64,000 nucleotides of DNA from Acidobacteriota bacterium. GTDB taxonomy: Bacteria; Acidobacteriota; JAAYUB01. Made by a program: the position numbers and the translations under genes. The DNA is taken from the NCBI GenBank assembly GCA_018001935.1, contig JAGNHB010000013.1:40666-104665 (forward strand). Reading direction: 5' to 3'. Position 1 is the stretch's first letter. The number at the start of each line of letters is the position of its first letter. Under the pieces are notes generated by a model. The model had not been told where the DNA came from and did not search any database. It saw only the letters and a list, made by a program, of their open reading frames with translations. Below, piece by piece: positions 51,154-59,474 of this stretch.

Positions 51154-51221
51154 CCCCCCGCGCGCCGCCGGGGGTGAGGCGTGCTCCGGAGCACCCTCCC
51201 GGGCCGGCGGCGCGCGGGGGG
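51154..51221. repeat. REP-type long palindrome 2
   Basis: Same arms and GTGCTCCGGAGCAC core as palindrome 1. It is preceded by AATGTTTGTAGTGAAAGCGG and followed by a TTATAACTGTTTCTTCTACA segment that introduces the 31-bp array. Confidence 0.88.
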
Positions 51222-51270
51222 AGGGATCTTATAACTGTTTCTTCTACAAATGTTTCACCCCTGACGGGGT

Positions 51271-51580
51271 GAAGGCGCAGAGGGCAGAATCCCGACGGGG
51301 CGAAGACGCAGAGGGCAGGGTCCCGGTGGGGCGAAGATGCAGAGGGCATGATCCCGGTGGGGTAGCGACACAGAAGGCAAGATCCCGGCGGGGAGAAGAC
51401 GCAGAGGGCATGAGCCCGGTGGGGTGAAGACGCAAAGGGCAGAATACCGATGGGGCGAGGATGCAGAGGACATGATTCCTGTGGGGCGAAGACGCATAGG
51501 GCACGATCTCGGCGGGGTGGGGACGCGGGGTACACGCCCCTGGCGCGGTGAAGACACGAAAGGCCGCGATCCGCACGGGG
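51271..51580. repeat. tandem array of about ten 31-bp units, array 1
   Basis: Units start GAAGACGCAGAGGGC and end CCCGACGGGGC, exactly 31 bp apart (starts at 51271, 51302, 51333, 51364 and so on). All of the unit is conserved with scattered changes, so there is no spacer. The array is preceded by the palindrome TTTCACCCCTGACGGGGTGA. Confidence 0.9.
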
Positions 51581-51760
51581 CAAAGGGGTGGCGGGCACGA
51601 TTCAGGTCCAAGACACCCACCCGTGACCCAGGGACAGGACACCCACCCGTTGCCGGCGGGGGCGTTCCGTGCTCCTGAAGCGCTCGCAGAGGCGCTGTGG
51701 CGCGGAGACATTCCGGGGGATGCCTGGGCTGATCCACACGCTTCAGGTTGTTTTTAATTT

Positions 51761-51827
51761 CCCCCCGCGCGCCGCCGGGGGTGAGGCGTGCTCCGGGGCG
51801 CCCTCCCGGCCGGCGGCGCGCGGGGGG
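51761..51827. repeat. REP-type long palindrome 3
   Basis: Same arms; the core here reads GTGCTCCGGGGCGC, one base off the perfect palindrome. Confidence 0.86.
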
Positions 51828-51967
51828 AGGAAAACCGGTAACCCGCCAGGCTACATATGTTCGTCTCCTGCGGGGACGGTGACGGTCGGCCGCGGGGGCG
51901 AACGACGGCAGCACGAAAGGCCGCGGTTGATTGTTCCTTGTGAAAACACGGTTTGCCGGCTCGACCG

Positions 51968-52429
51968 TCAATCGTAGAATTCGAAAAGGTATTGTTCGTC
52001 ATGGGAAATGTCGAAACGGTCCAGGAGCGTGAGATATTCCGTTCGGAAGGGGGGGACCCGGGCATGGTGGGATCTCTGGTTGAGGATATATCGCACCACC
52101 CGGTCCAATTGCGAACGGGAATAGGAGAAGGCTCCGAACCCGCTTTGCCAGGCGTATCCGCCGAACCAACCCTTCTCCTTGATGAAGCGGGTGGATCCGC
52201 TCTTCATGTCCCGGGCCAGGGCGGAGATCGCCCCGGTAGGGTTGAGGCCGACGAGGACATGGAGATGGTCCGGCATGCCCCCGATGGCGAGGAGTTTGTG
52301 GCCCTGGTTCTGCGCGATGCCGGTGACGTACCGGCAGACGTCGTCCAGTCGGTCACCGTGGAGGAGATTGCACCGTCCGCTGACGGCGAAGACGAAATGG
52401 ATGTAAATCCGGGTGAAGGTGTTTGGCAT
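51968..52429 (-). CDS. IS200-like / REP-associated tyrosine transposase, copy 2
   Basis: This 153-aa protein is the duplicate of the transposase at 50471-50929. Only about five differences exist: Tyr5 to Phe, Val39 to Ala, an extra Pro in ARVPPFRTEY caused by a 3-base insertion, and Tyr142-region to His (DISHDEQ). The HUH pair and catalytic Tyr are intact. The in-frame insertion and mostly conservative changes suggest that both copies have been under coding constraint or that the duplication is very young. Confidence 0.92.
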   Translation of the reverse strand: MPNTFTRIYIHFVFAVSGRCNLLHGDRLDDVCRYVTGIAQNQGHKLLAIGGMPDHLHVLVGLNPTGAISALARDMKSGSTRFIKEKGWFGGYAWQSGFGAFSYSRSQLDRVVRYILNQRSHHARVPPFRTEYLTLLDRFDISHDEQYLFEFYD

Positions 52430-52653
52430 GGTTGGTTCCTCCGGAGCGTGTGCCTTCACCTTTACTAACGTTTCTCTCGGGATTTTTCCGAAGTTTTTTA
52501 GGGAGGTAGAGATGAAATTTGGCTCCTGTCCTCGAACCCCGCAGGTGAAATATTTGTAGTAATAGCGGTTATTGAGTATTTCCCCCGCGCGCCGCCGGGT
52601 CCACACCCCGTCAGGGGTGTAATGTTTGTAGTGAAAGCGGTTGTTTTTAATTT

Positions 52654-52724
52654 CCCCCGCGCGCCGCCGGGGGCCAAGCGTGCTCCGGGGCGCCCTCCCG
52701 GGCCGGCGGCGCGCGGGGGGGGGG
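52654..52724. repeat. REP-type long palindrome 4
   Basis: Arms as in the other copies, loop GGGCCAAGCGTGCTCCGGGG, followed by a run of G. It joins directly to the 420-bp repeat at 52738. Confidence 0.86.
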
Positions 52725-52737
52725 AAACGCGGCCCCC

Positions 52738-53156
52738 CCAAGCTCTCCAGAAACAAATTCGCAAAAAAAGAGGTTGCGAAATGCGGTTTCTGGCCGATTG
52801 GACGGCCATCCCGCCGCCCCTGCGACAAACATGGAATCCCTACGGACTTCAGGAATCGCCCCGGGATTCGGGGAAAAGTCGATGGGAACACATTATCCCT
52901 AAGGGATTAAAGAGATTAGCCGGTGGGTGCTCCGCCGGAGGCGGTGCTCCCACCGGGAAACCGGTCCGTTTGACGGGCCGCGCCCCGGAGGCGGCGCCTG
53001 GATCGTTCGGGAATTTCCGGCACCCCTCCGGGGTGCGGCGGGTTTAAGGGGCTCCGACCGGTGGGAGTTCGCCCCTCCGGGGGAACTCCCATCGGCTAAT
53101 CTCTTCGATCTCTATGGGATAGGAGATCCATGGGCGTTGTTTCGAGAGACCCTTGA
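52738..53156. repeat. 420-bp dispersed repeat containing a nested inverted repeat, copy 1
   Basis: This is repeated at 62150-62578 with about 90 percent identity by eye. Its right part (52911-53104, exactly 194 bp) is bounded by AGAGATTAGCCGGTGGG and CCCATCGGCTAATCTCT and holds internal hairpins (GGTGGGTGCTCCGCCGGAGG, GCGCCCCGGAGGCGGCGCC, GGCACCCCTCCGGGGTGC, GTTCGCCCCTCCGGGGGAAC). Flanking palindrome ATCCCTAAGGGAT. There is no coding signal. Confidence 0.85.
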
Positions 53157-53253
53157 AATGACAAAAGAGGTTATTATTCATTTTCCCCGCGCGCCGCCGG
53201 GTCCACACCCCGTCAGGGGTGTAATATTTGTAGAATAGCGGTTGTTTTTAATT

Positions 53254-53324
53254 CCCCCCGCGCGCCGCCGGGGGCCAAGCGTGCTCCGGAGCATCCTCCC
53301 GGGCCGGCGGCGCGCGGGGGGGGG
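53254..53324. repeat. REP-type long palindrome 5
   Basis: Same arms with core GTGCTCCGGAGCAT. It is preceded by a half-copy at about 53185-53225 that ends CACACCCCGTCAGGGGTGTA and followed by the CTTCTACAAATG segment of array 2. Confidence 0.86.
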
Positions 53325-53369
53325 ATCTTGTAACTGTTTCTTCTACAAATGTTTCACCCCTAACGGGGT

Positions 53370-53741
53370 GAAGACGAACAGGGCACGATCCCGACGGGGC
53401 CAAGACGCAGAGGGCACGGTCCCGTTGGGGCCAAGACGCATAGGGCACGATCCCGACGGGGCGAAGACGCGGAGGACAGAATCCCAACGGGGCGAAGACG
53501 CAGAGGGCACGATCCCGGCGGGGTGAGGACGCAGAGGGCACGATCCCGACGGGGTGAAGACGCAGAGGGCACGATCCCGACGGGGCGAAGACGCAGAGGG
53601 TAGAATCCCGTTGGGGCGAAGACGCAGAGGGCACGGTCCCGTTGGGGCGAAGACGCATAGGGCGCGATCCCGGTGGGGCGAAGGCGCAGAGGGCACGATC
53701 CCGGCAGGGTGGGGACGCGGCGTACCCGACCCTGGCGCGGT
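53370..53741. repeat. tandem array of twelve 31-bp units, array 2
   Basis: Same unit as array 1 (GAAGACGCAGAGGGC ... CCCGACGGGGC), with starts at 53370, 53401, 53432 and every 31 bases to 53711. Both arrays end with a variant unit GGGGACGCGG ... CCCTGGCGCGGT and then GAAGACACGAAA. There are no spacers. Confidence 0.92.
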
Positions 53742-53835
53742 GAAGACACGAAAAAGTTCATTGCCGCCTCTCCGCGGATGGGGCTGGTCCAATCCCTGAC
53801 CGTTGCTCCTGGCCTTCTTCCTCACCGGTGCGGAG

Positions 53836-54010
53836 AAGAAAGGCCTCTCGCAAAGACGCCAGGATGCAAAGCCTCGCAAAGGCATCCCCCTTTTCCGGTC
53901 CCGTCTTTGCGAGGCTTGGCGGCTTTGCGTCTTGGCGAGCGGTTGAGACCGCCTGTTGTTTATTTTGGAGCGTCCGGATGATCCGTGTCCATCCGTGTTT
54001 ATCCGTGGTT
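53836..54010. repeat. GCAAAG-type inverted repeat plus ATCCGTG repeat
   Basis: GCAAAGCCTCGCAAAGG (about 53870) and its opposed partner CTTTGCGAGGCTTGGCGG (about 53911) form an imperfect hairpin, followed by GAGCGTCCGGATGATCCGTG and CCATCCGTGTTTATCCGTGG. The same block occurs at 59150-59303. Confidence 0.8.
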
Positions 54011-54080
54011 TCTTTCCGGATTATCCGGCTTGGGGCGGGCGCCGCCGGTTCCGGGGCCGGGGCGAGGGCGCGCATTTCGC

Positions 54081-54109
54081 TTGACTTCCCGCCCCTTACG
54101 CCCTATGTT
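54081..54109 (+). promoter_or_regulatory. sigma70-type promoter placed for leaderless transcription
   Basis: TTGACT (54081-54086), 17-base spacer, TATGTT (54104-54109). Transcription would start at about 54115-54117, on or next to the ATG at 54116. There is no ribosome site between. Confidence 0.6.
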
Positions 54110-54115
54110 CGCCCC

Positions 54116-56830
54116 ATGTCAGCCCAACAAAGCGAAAGCACTTCAGGGGGCCGGGCGGGCGGGGACGCCCCGGGACGAGCGCCCCTGGCCCTCCCGACAC
54201 GGGTTTTCATCGTCGTTTGCTTCCTCCTGTCCGGGGCGAGCGCCCTCGTTTACGAGGTGGTCTGGATGCGGGAAATCCGCCTGACGGTGGGCGCCACCAC
54301 CGCGGCCGTCAGCACCCTCCTGGCCGTCTACATGGGCGGCCTCGCCCTGGGGGCGGCGGCCTTCGGGCGGCTCGTCGACCGGAGCCGGGCCCCCCTGCGG
54401 CTGTACGCCCTCCTGGAACTCGCCATCGGCCTGTACGCCCTGCTGCTTCCCGTCCTGGCGTCCTGGGCGGGCCCCGTCTACGTGGCGCTGGCCCGGTCCG
54501 TCCCGGAGAGCCCCGCCCTCCTGCTGGTCCTGCGGGCGACCTACGGCGCCGTGCTGGTGCTCCCGCCGACGATCCTGATGGGCGGCACGCTGCCGGTGCT
54601 CGCCCGCTTCGTGGGCCGCTGCGAGCGCACTTTCGGCCGCGAGCTCGGGACCCTCTACGGCGCCAACCTCGTCGGGGCGTGCCTGGGAAGCCTCGCCGCC
54701 GCCTTCCTGCTGATCCCCGCCCTGGGGCTTCGGGGGGCGACGGTGTCGGCGGTCCTGGCCAACCTCGGGATTGGCCTGGCGGCCCTGGCGTGGAACGCGC
54801 GCGACCGGGGGCCCGCGGCGGTCACCGAAACGGCGGGCGGGGGCGCCCCCGTCGCGCGGCCCCCCGCGGACCGGCTCCGCGCCCTGCTCACGGCGACCGC
54901 GTTCGTCTCCGGCTTCACCTCGCTGGGGTACGAGGTCCTGTGGACGCGGGTGCTGCTCTTCGCCTTCACCAGCACCCTGCAGGCCTTCGCCCTGATCCTG
55001 GCCACCTTCCTCGCGGGGCTCGCCCTGGGGAGCGGCCTCTTCGCCCTCGTGGAGCGGCGGGGGCCGCGCCTTCGGCTCCTCTCGGCGGCCCTGTCCTTCG
55101 GGGGGCTGCTGGCCCTGGTCATGGTCCCGCTCAGCCTGCGCGCCACGGAGATCGTCCGCTGGTTCGCGGCCGGGGCGTCGAGCGGCCCGGGGGCCGTCAC
55201 GGCGGGCATGGCGCTCGCCGCGGGCCTCGTGATCCTGCTGCCCGCCACCCTGATGGGCTTCGTGTTCCCCATGGTGAGCCGGTTGCTCACCCCCGATCTC
55301 CGCCACGCCGGGAAGGGGATCGGCCGGGCCTACATGGTCAACACCGTCGGGGCGGTCCTCGGGTCGCTGGCGACGGGCTTCGTCCTCATCCCCCTCCTGG
55401 GGCTCAAGGGCGCCCTGGTTACCCTGGCCGCCGTCCAGGCGGCCATGGGCTGGGCCCTGCTCCCCTGGGCGGAAGGCCGGGCCGCGGCCCGCCGGCTCGC
55501 GCTGCTCTCCGGCCTGGGGCTGCTGGCCGGGGTGGCGGGGGCGGCGGTGCTGCTGCGCGGGCCCAACCCCTTCGATCCCGTGCCGGGGAGGGACGTCGTG
55601 GCCCACCGTGACGGGGTCTCGGCGTCGGTCAGCGTGGTGCGGAACGAGCGCGGGGGGAAGTCCCTGCGCATCGACGGCTTCGAGGCGGCCTCCTCCGACG
55701 CCGTGGGGGCCTACATGGGCATGATGACCCACATCCCCATGCTGCTCCACCCCGACCCGCGCGCGGTGCTGGTGATCTGCTTCGGGACCGGGACGACGGC
55801 GGGGGCGGGGCTGCGCTACCCTGGGGCGCGCGTGGACGTGGTGGACATCGACGCCAACGTCCTCGCCATGGCGGGTCACTTCCGGGAGGTGAACGGCGGC
55901 GTGGCGGAAAGCCCCCGTGCCCGCCTCGTGGTGGACGACGGCCGGAATTACCTGCTCACCACCCTCCGCCGCTACGACGTCATCACCTCCGAGCCCATGC
56001 CGCCCGTCTTCGCGGGCGTCACGAACCTCTATTCCCGCGAGTACTACGAACTCGCCCGGCGGCGTCTCAAGCCCGGCGGGCTCCTGGTCCAGTGGCTCCC
56101 CTTCCACCTCGTGAGCGCCTCCGAGGCCTGGTCGATCCTGGGGACGGTGCAGGCGGTGTTCCCCGAGACGACCCTGTGGGTTCACGGCCTCACGGGGATC
56201 ATCGTCGCCCGCGCGGACGGGCCCGTGGAGATCGACCCGGGGCGCGTGAGCGCCCGGCTGGCCGACCCGGGCCTGCGGGGGGAACTCGCCCGCTTCGGGG
56301 TGAGGGGCGCCGCGGCGTTCGTGGACCTGTACATGCTGGGCCCCGACGGGGCCCGGCGGGTCGCCGGCGACGCGGCGCTCGTCACCGACGACTTCCCCCT
56401 CCTGGAGACCCACGCGCCCCTGTGGCTGGGCGGGCGGAGGGTCGTCGGCCTCCTGGGCCTCAACGAGGCGCAGGCCCTGGAAGCCGTGTACCGGCAGCGC
56501 CTGGCGGAGCGGCTTCCCCTGAGCCCCTCCCCGGACGCGGAGCGCTGCCGGCAGGGGTGGGCCCTCGACTCGTACCGGCTGCTGGGCGGCTTTTACCTCG
56601 ACACGGGCCTGCCGGACCAGGCGGCGGCGGCGTTCGGGGCCGGCCTGGAGACGGCGCGGACGCCCCCGGAGCGCGCCCTGCTGCTGTGCGACCTCGCCGC
56701 CGCCGCCGTCCGGCGGGGCGACGCCGGGGAGGCCCGCCGCCGCGTGGCCGACAGCCTCGCCCTGGTCCCCGGCTACCCCCCGGCGCTGCGGCTGAAGGAG
56801 GCGCTCGACCCGGTCGTCCCTTCAAAGTGA
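54116..56830 (+). CDS. fused MFS-like transporter and spermidine synthase-like protein
   Basis: This 904-aa protein starts at ATG 54116 (MSAQQSESTSGG). Residues 28-490 hold about 12-14 helices with SGASALVYEVVWMREIRLTV and the repeat SGFTSLGYEVLWTRVLLFAF, the two halves of the fused spermidine-synthase membrane region. Residues 500-740 are a spermidine/spermine-synthase-like Rossmann domain: ICFGTGTTAGAGLRYPGARV, VDIDANVLAMA, DDGRNYLLTTLRRYDVITSE, NLYSREYYELARRRLKPGG. The C-terminal 110 residues look like TPR helices (LLGGFYLDTGLPDQAAAAF). The usual catalytic Asp pair is replaced by SEPM in the second site, as in many fused members, so polyamine synthesis is doubtful. The frame open upstream of 54116 covers repeats. 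Confidence 0.9.
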   Translation: MSAQQSESTSGGRAGGDAPGRAPLALPTRVFIVVCFLLSGASALVYEVVWMREIRLTVGATTAAVSTLLAVYMGGLALGAAAFGRLVDRSRAPLRLYALLELAIGLYALLLPVLASWAGPVYVALARSVPESPALLLVLRATYGAVLVLPPTILMGGTLPVLARFVGRCERTFGRELGTLYGANLVGACLGSLAAAFLLIPALGLRGATVSAVLANLGIGLAALAWNARDRGPAAVTETAGGGAPVARPPADRLRALLTATAFVSGFTSLGYEVLWTRVLLFAFTSTLQAFALILATFLAGLALGSGLFALVERRGPRLRLLSAALSFGGLLALVMVPLSLRATEIVRWFAAGASSGPGAVTAGMALAAGLVILLPATLMGFVFPMVSRLLTPDLRHAGKGIGRAYMVNTVGAVLGSLATGFVLIPLLGLKGALVTLAAVQAAMGWALLPWAEGRAAARRLALLSGLGLLAGVAGAAVLLRGPNPFDPVPGRDVVAHRDGVSASVSVVRNERGGKSLRIDGFEAASSDAVGAYMGMMTHIPMLLHPDPRAVLVICFGTGTTAGAGLRYPGARVDVVDIDANVLAMAGHFREVNGGVAESPRARLVVDDGRNYLLTTLRRYDVITSEPMPPVFAGVTNLYSREYYELARRRLKPGGLLVQWLPFHLVSASEAWSILGTVQAVFPETTLWVHGLTGIIVARADGPVEIDPGRVSARLADPGLRGELARFGVRGAAAFVDLYMLGPDGARRVAGDAALVTDDFPLLETHAPLWLGGRRVVGLLGLNEAQALEAVYRQRLAERLPLSPSPDAERCRQGWALDSYRLLGGFYLDTGLPDQAAAAFGAGLETARTPPERALLLCDLAAAAVRRGDAGEARRRVADSLALVPGYPPALRLKEALDPVVPSK

Positions 56831-56955
56831 TCTCGTTGCCCAATCGCGCACAATCGTGGGGCCGATCGCTTGAAAGGTCGGCCGGGAGCGGACCTTGCGG
56901 CGGGTGCGGTCCGTCTTGGCGACGGTTGACGACCTCGCAGGGTCCTGATTGTGAT

Positions 56956-57042
56956 CTCACAGAGGCACGGAGGCACGGGGAAGAATCATAAAGAGTGTTG
57001 ATTGTATTGAATACGATTTGCATCTCCTCGTGCCCCTGTGAG
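56956..57042 (-). repeat. MITE-like 87-bp inverted-repeat element, copy 2 (inverted)
   Basis: Ends CTCACAGAGGCACGGAGGCA and CCTCGTGCCCCTGTGAG. The inside (AATCATAAAGAGTGTTGATT, ACGATTTGCAT) is the reverse complement of the copy at 59475-59561, and both are 87 bp. Confidence 0.85.
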
Positions 57043-57576
57043 GAAACAGGCCTTTTTGCGACCGCATCCCCTTTGCGCCTTGGCGAGAGCTGATCCGGAT
57101 TTTGACCTCGCAAAGGCGCAAAGAACGCAAAGAAGAACGGAGAGCCCCCGGATACGGCCAAGGGCCGTGAAAGCTCGCCTGCGCCGTATCGCCGTGCCTC
57201 CGGGAACGCAATTCCGGTCCGAGGGGTAGCGGCCGGGGAGAACCCGCCTTCCCCGCTTCCCCCGCCGCCTCGGGGACAAGACATCGCATCGCAGGGGCAA
57301 ACCCGCCCCGAAGGCGGCGGGAGCAAAGCGAACTTCCCTGGTGTCGCTCAATTTGACAACGACTTTGCCCTGAAGGTACTACGCATTTCCCCGGGACTTC
57401 TCCGCGCCCCAGCGCCTCTGCGAGAGTTTCATGAGCACGGAACGTCCACCTCAGCAACGGGTGGGTGTCCTGGGTCTGAATCACGGGTGGGTGTCCTGAA
57501 CCTGAATCGTGCCCGCTGTGTCTTCACCCCGTCAGGGGTGAAATGTTTGTAGAAAGGGCAGTTATAAAAATTCTCC

Positions 57577-57643
57577 TCCCCCGCGCGCCGCCGGCCGGGA
57601 GGGTGCTCCGGAGCACGCTTCACCCCCGGCGGCGCGCGGGGGG
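57577..57643. repeat. REP-type long palindrome 6, opposite orientation
   Basis: Arms CCCCGCGCGCCGCCGG and CCGGCGGCGCGCGGGG with core GTGCTCCGGAGCAC, in reversed loop order relative to palindromes 1-5. Flanked by AATGTTTGTAGAAAGGGC and ACTACAAATATTACACCCC. Confidence 0.85.
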
Positions 57644-57888
57644 ATTTAATACAACCTCTTATACTACAAATATTACACCCCTGACGGGGTGAGGGCGCAG
57701 ACACGCGCTGAATGTGACGGTAGACTATCAAAACGACCCCCCGGATAACCACCTGGAAATCTGGGTGGATTGACGAAAGCGCTTCCATGGCTCGGGTTTC
57801 GGCCGTTGATCGAAAAACGAGGGGGCATGCTGAAATTCGACCTGCTTTTCTGTTTTGACGGCCGCTCTCCCGGCCGGAAAGCGACGGG

Positions 57889-58674
57889 TCACCCCTCGGG
57901 CGGGGGCGTCGTCAGGACGTCCAGGAGGGCGGCGGTTTCGGCGTCGGGGGTCCCGTCGCAGCACCGGGGACGGTACTTCATCTGGAAGATGCCCAAGACC
58001 CGGCGGGTGGGGGGATCGAGTTCGCCCGTCCGCGGTGTCTCGTAACCGTGTTGGGCCAGCCGGGCCTGGAACCAGGCGACGGCGGGGAGACGGCTTCTGT
58101 AGGCCGCGAGTTTCCCGGCCACGGCTGCCGGGTCGGGCCAGGGGATCAGCCCCGCGTCGGCCAGGCGCTGCCAGGGGAACTTCGGGCCGGGGTCGAGCTT
58201 GCGCTGGGGCGCGATCTCGGCGTGGCCGAGGATGTTCTCTCCCGGGATCCCGTGACGGGCGGCGATGTCCCGGACCAGGTCGATCACGGCGTCGACCTGG
58301 GCGGGGGGGTAGTCGGCGAAGGACAGGCCTTCGGGGCCCTCCCGCGCCCCCCCGTTGACGATCTCGATGCCGATGGAGGCGCTGTTGAGCTGGGTCTGGC
58401 CCTTCCAGGAACTGAGCCCGGCGTGGTAGGCCCGCCGGTTCTCGTCCACGAGCCGGTAGATCCGGACGGGGTTGTCCCGTACGAGGTAGTGGCTGCTCAC
58501 GTCGCCCTCGGTGAGGATCCGCAGGGAGTTCGACCACGACTCCTGGGTGAAGTGGAGCACGAGGAAGCGCACCCGGCTGTCCTGGCTCCGGGCGTGGCGG
58601 GAGGTGTCGATGCGGGGCCCCCGGAAACACCCGGCGGCGAGCAGCACGAGCAGGGCGACGAGGGCGTTTTTCAC
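57889..58674 (-). CDS. N-acetylmuramoyl-L-alanine amidase lipoprotein, AmiD-like
   Basis: This 261-aa protein has a lipoprotein signal peptide (MKNALVALLVLLAAGCFRG, lipobox LAAGC with Cys16). An Amidase_2 domain follows: FLVLHFTQESWSNSLRILTE (first zinc His), VSSHYLVRDNPVRIYRLVDE, SIGIEIVNGG and GHAEIAPQRKLDPGPKFPW with the second His and Lys. The C-terminal 70 residues form a peptidoglycan-binding-like domain (WFQARLAQHGYETPRTGELD). This is the AmiD arrangement: outer-membrane lipoprotein cleaving recycled or anhydro-muropeptides. It sits alone between repeat spacers. All zinc ligands are visible. Confidence 0.93.
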   Translation of the reverse strand: MKNALVALLVLLAAGCFRGPRIDTSRHARSQDSRVRFLVLHFTQESWSNSLRILTEGDVSSHYLVRDNPVRIYRLVDENRRAYHAGLSSWKGQTQLNSASIGIEIVNGGAREGPEGLSFADYPPAQVDAVIDLVRDIAARHGIPGENILGHAEIAPQRKLDPGPKFPWQRLADAGLIPWPDPAAVAGKLAAYRSRLPAVAWFQARLAQHGYETPRTGELDPPTRRVLGIFQMKYRPRCCDGTPDAETAALLDVLTTPPPEG

Positions 58675-58779
58675 GGGCCGGCCTCCGGGTGCGGGGGAAC
58701 TCGCGGGGCAGGGGCATTATAACCGGCAAGCGCACCCGCCGCACGCACGAAATTCGCAACGTTCCCCGAAGGCGGCGGA

Positions 58780-58971
58780 GTACGCGCGCCGAGCCGAGGC
58801 GCGCGATCGGGGTACGCGCGCCGAGCCGAGGCGCGCGATCGGGGTACGCGCGCCGAGCCGAGGCGCGCGATCGGGGTACGCGTGTCGAGCCGAGGCGCGC
58901 GATGGGGGTACGCGCGCCGAGCCGAGGCGCGCGATGGGGGTACGCGTGTCGAGCCGAGGCGCGCGATGACC
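58780..58971. repeat. six tandem 32-bp units
   Basis: Units begin GTACGCGCGCCGAGCCGAGG at 58780, 58812, 58844, 58876, 58908 and 58940. Each contains the inverted repeat CGCGCGCC ... GGCGCGCG. Only a few substitutions separate them (ATCGGGG or ATGGGGG; CGCGCC or CGTGTC). Confidence 0.92.
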
Positions 58972-59147
58972 GCCGACAACCCATCTTCCCCGTCGGCCCC
59001 GTCAGCTCCTTTAGGCGCTTTAGCGGCTGCGTCCTTACCACCATGTTGTCGAGCCCGGTTGCCTTCCGAGGCCACTTTTCCGGGCGATGCCCCGGGGCTA
59101 AAAGGCCCCGCGTGTGCCGATCCGGGTCCGGAATCGACGGATCCGGT

Positions 59148-59410
59148 CTGTCGCAAAGACGTCCGGACGCAAAGCCTCGCAACGGAATCCCCTTTTTCCG
59201 CTTCCGGCTTTGTGAGGCTTGGCGTCTTTGCGCCTTTGCGAGAGGTAAAGACCGCCTGTTTTTTCTGGAGCGTCCGGATGATCCGTGTCCATCCGTGTTC
59301 ATCGCCGGGGTCGCGCCGCTCCGGCGGCCTGCGCGGCGCGGTCAAAGCGGCGCTCCGGCAGCCTTCGCGCCGCACTCCGCAGGACGGCGGGCTGGGGGCC
59401 GTCGACCGGC
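59148..59410. repeat. GCAAAG inverted repeat, ATCCGTG repeat and GCGCCGCTCC repeat
   Basis: The left part repeats 53836-54003 (GCAAAGCCTCGCAACGG, GTGAGGCTTGGCGTCTTTGC, GAGCGTCCGGATGATCCGTG). The right part (59309-59390) repeats 45981-46060 (GGCGCGGTCAAAGCGGCGCT). There is no gene here. Confidence 0.8.
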
Positions 59411-59474
59411 GAGGGCAACTGGCCTGAACCCCGTCAGCGGTTCGATATTGATGCGTTCGCAAAAAGTCCTTTCT

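Larger units (their letters stand above)
50251..51176 (-). mobile_element. RAYT/IS200-like transposon unit, copy 1 (about 925 bp)
   Basis: A unit beginning and ending with GTTGTTTTTAATTTCCCCC plus a CGCGCGCCGCCGG palindrome arm. It contains one Y1 transposase gene. It is about 97 percent identical by eye to 51748-52673. The long GC-rich palindrome (50265-50330) lies at its left end and the next palindrome (51154-51221) begins at its right end. Confidence 0.8.
51748..52673 (-). mobile_element. RAYT/IS200-like transposon unit, copy 2
   Basis: A near-identical direct repeat of 50251-51176, with the same boundary sequences and internal order: palindrome, about 130 bp with GGCTACATATGTTCGTCTC, transposase gene, then CCCCGCAGGTGAAATATTTG and the palindrome half. 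Confidence 0.8.
56831..57888. repeat. repeat-filled spacer, 1058 bp
   Basis: Contents in order: GGGGCCGATCGCTTGAAAGG; the 87-bp element at 56956-57042; GCGCCTTGGCGAGAGC / GCAAAGGCGCAAAGAACGCA; a GACAAGACATCGCATCGCAG / GGCAAACCCGCCCCGAAGGC block (57279-57332, repeated at 62046-62100); GGGTGGGTGTCCTG copies near 57460 and 57487; CACCCCGTCAGGGGTGAAAT; the palindrome at 57577-57643. There is no gene. Confidence 0.8.

Noticed and set aside
50471..51598. 375-aa form of the transposase
   Set aside because: The N-terminal 220 residues are translated 31-bp array and REP palindrome; the ribosome site and homology place the start at 50929.
51271..53741. CRISPR array
   Set aside because: The period is regular but the whole unit is conserved; there are no unique spacers and no cas genes.
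54143..56413. 756-aa antisense frame in the MFS/spermidine synthase gene
   Set aside because: It is a low-complexity Gly/Arg/Glu shadow of the sense gene.
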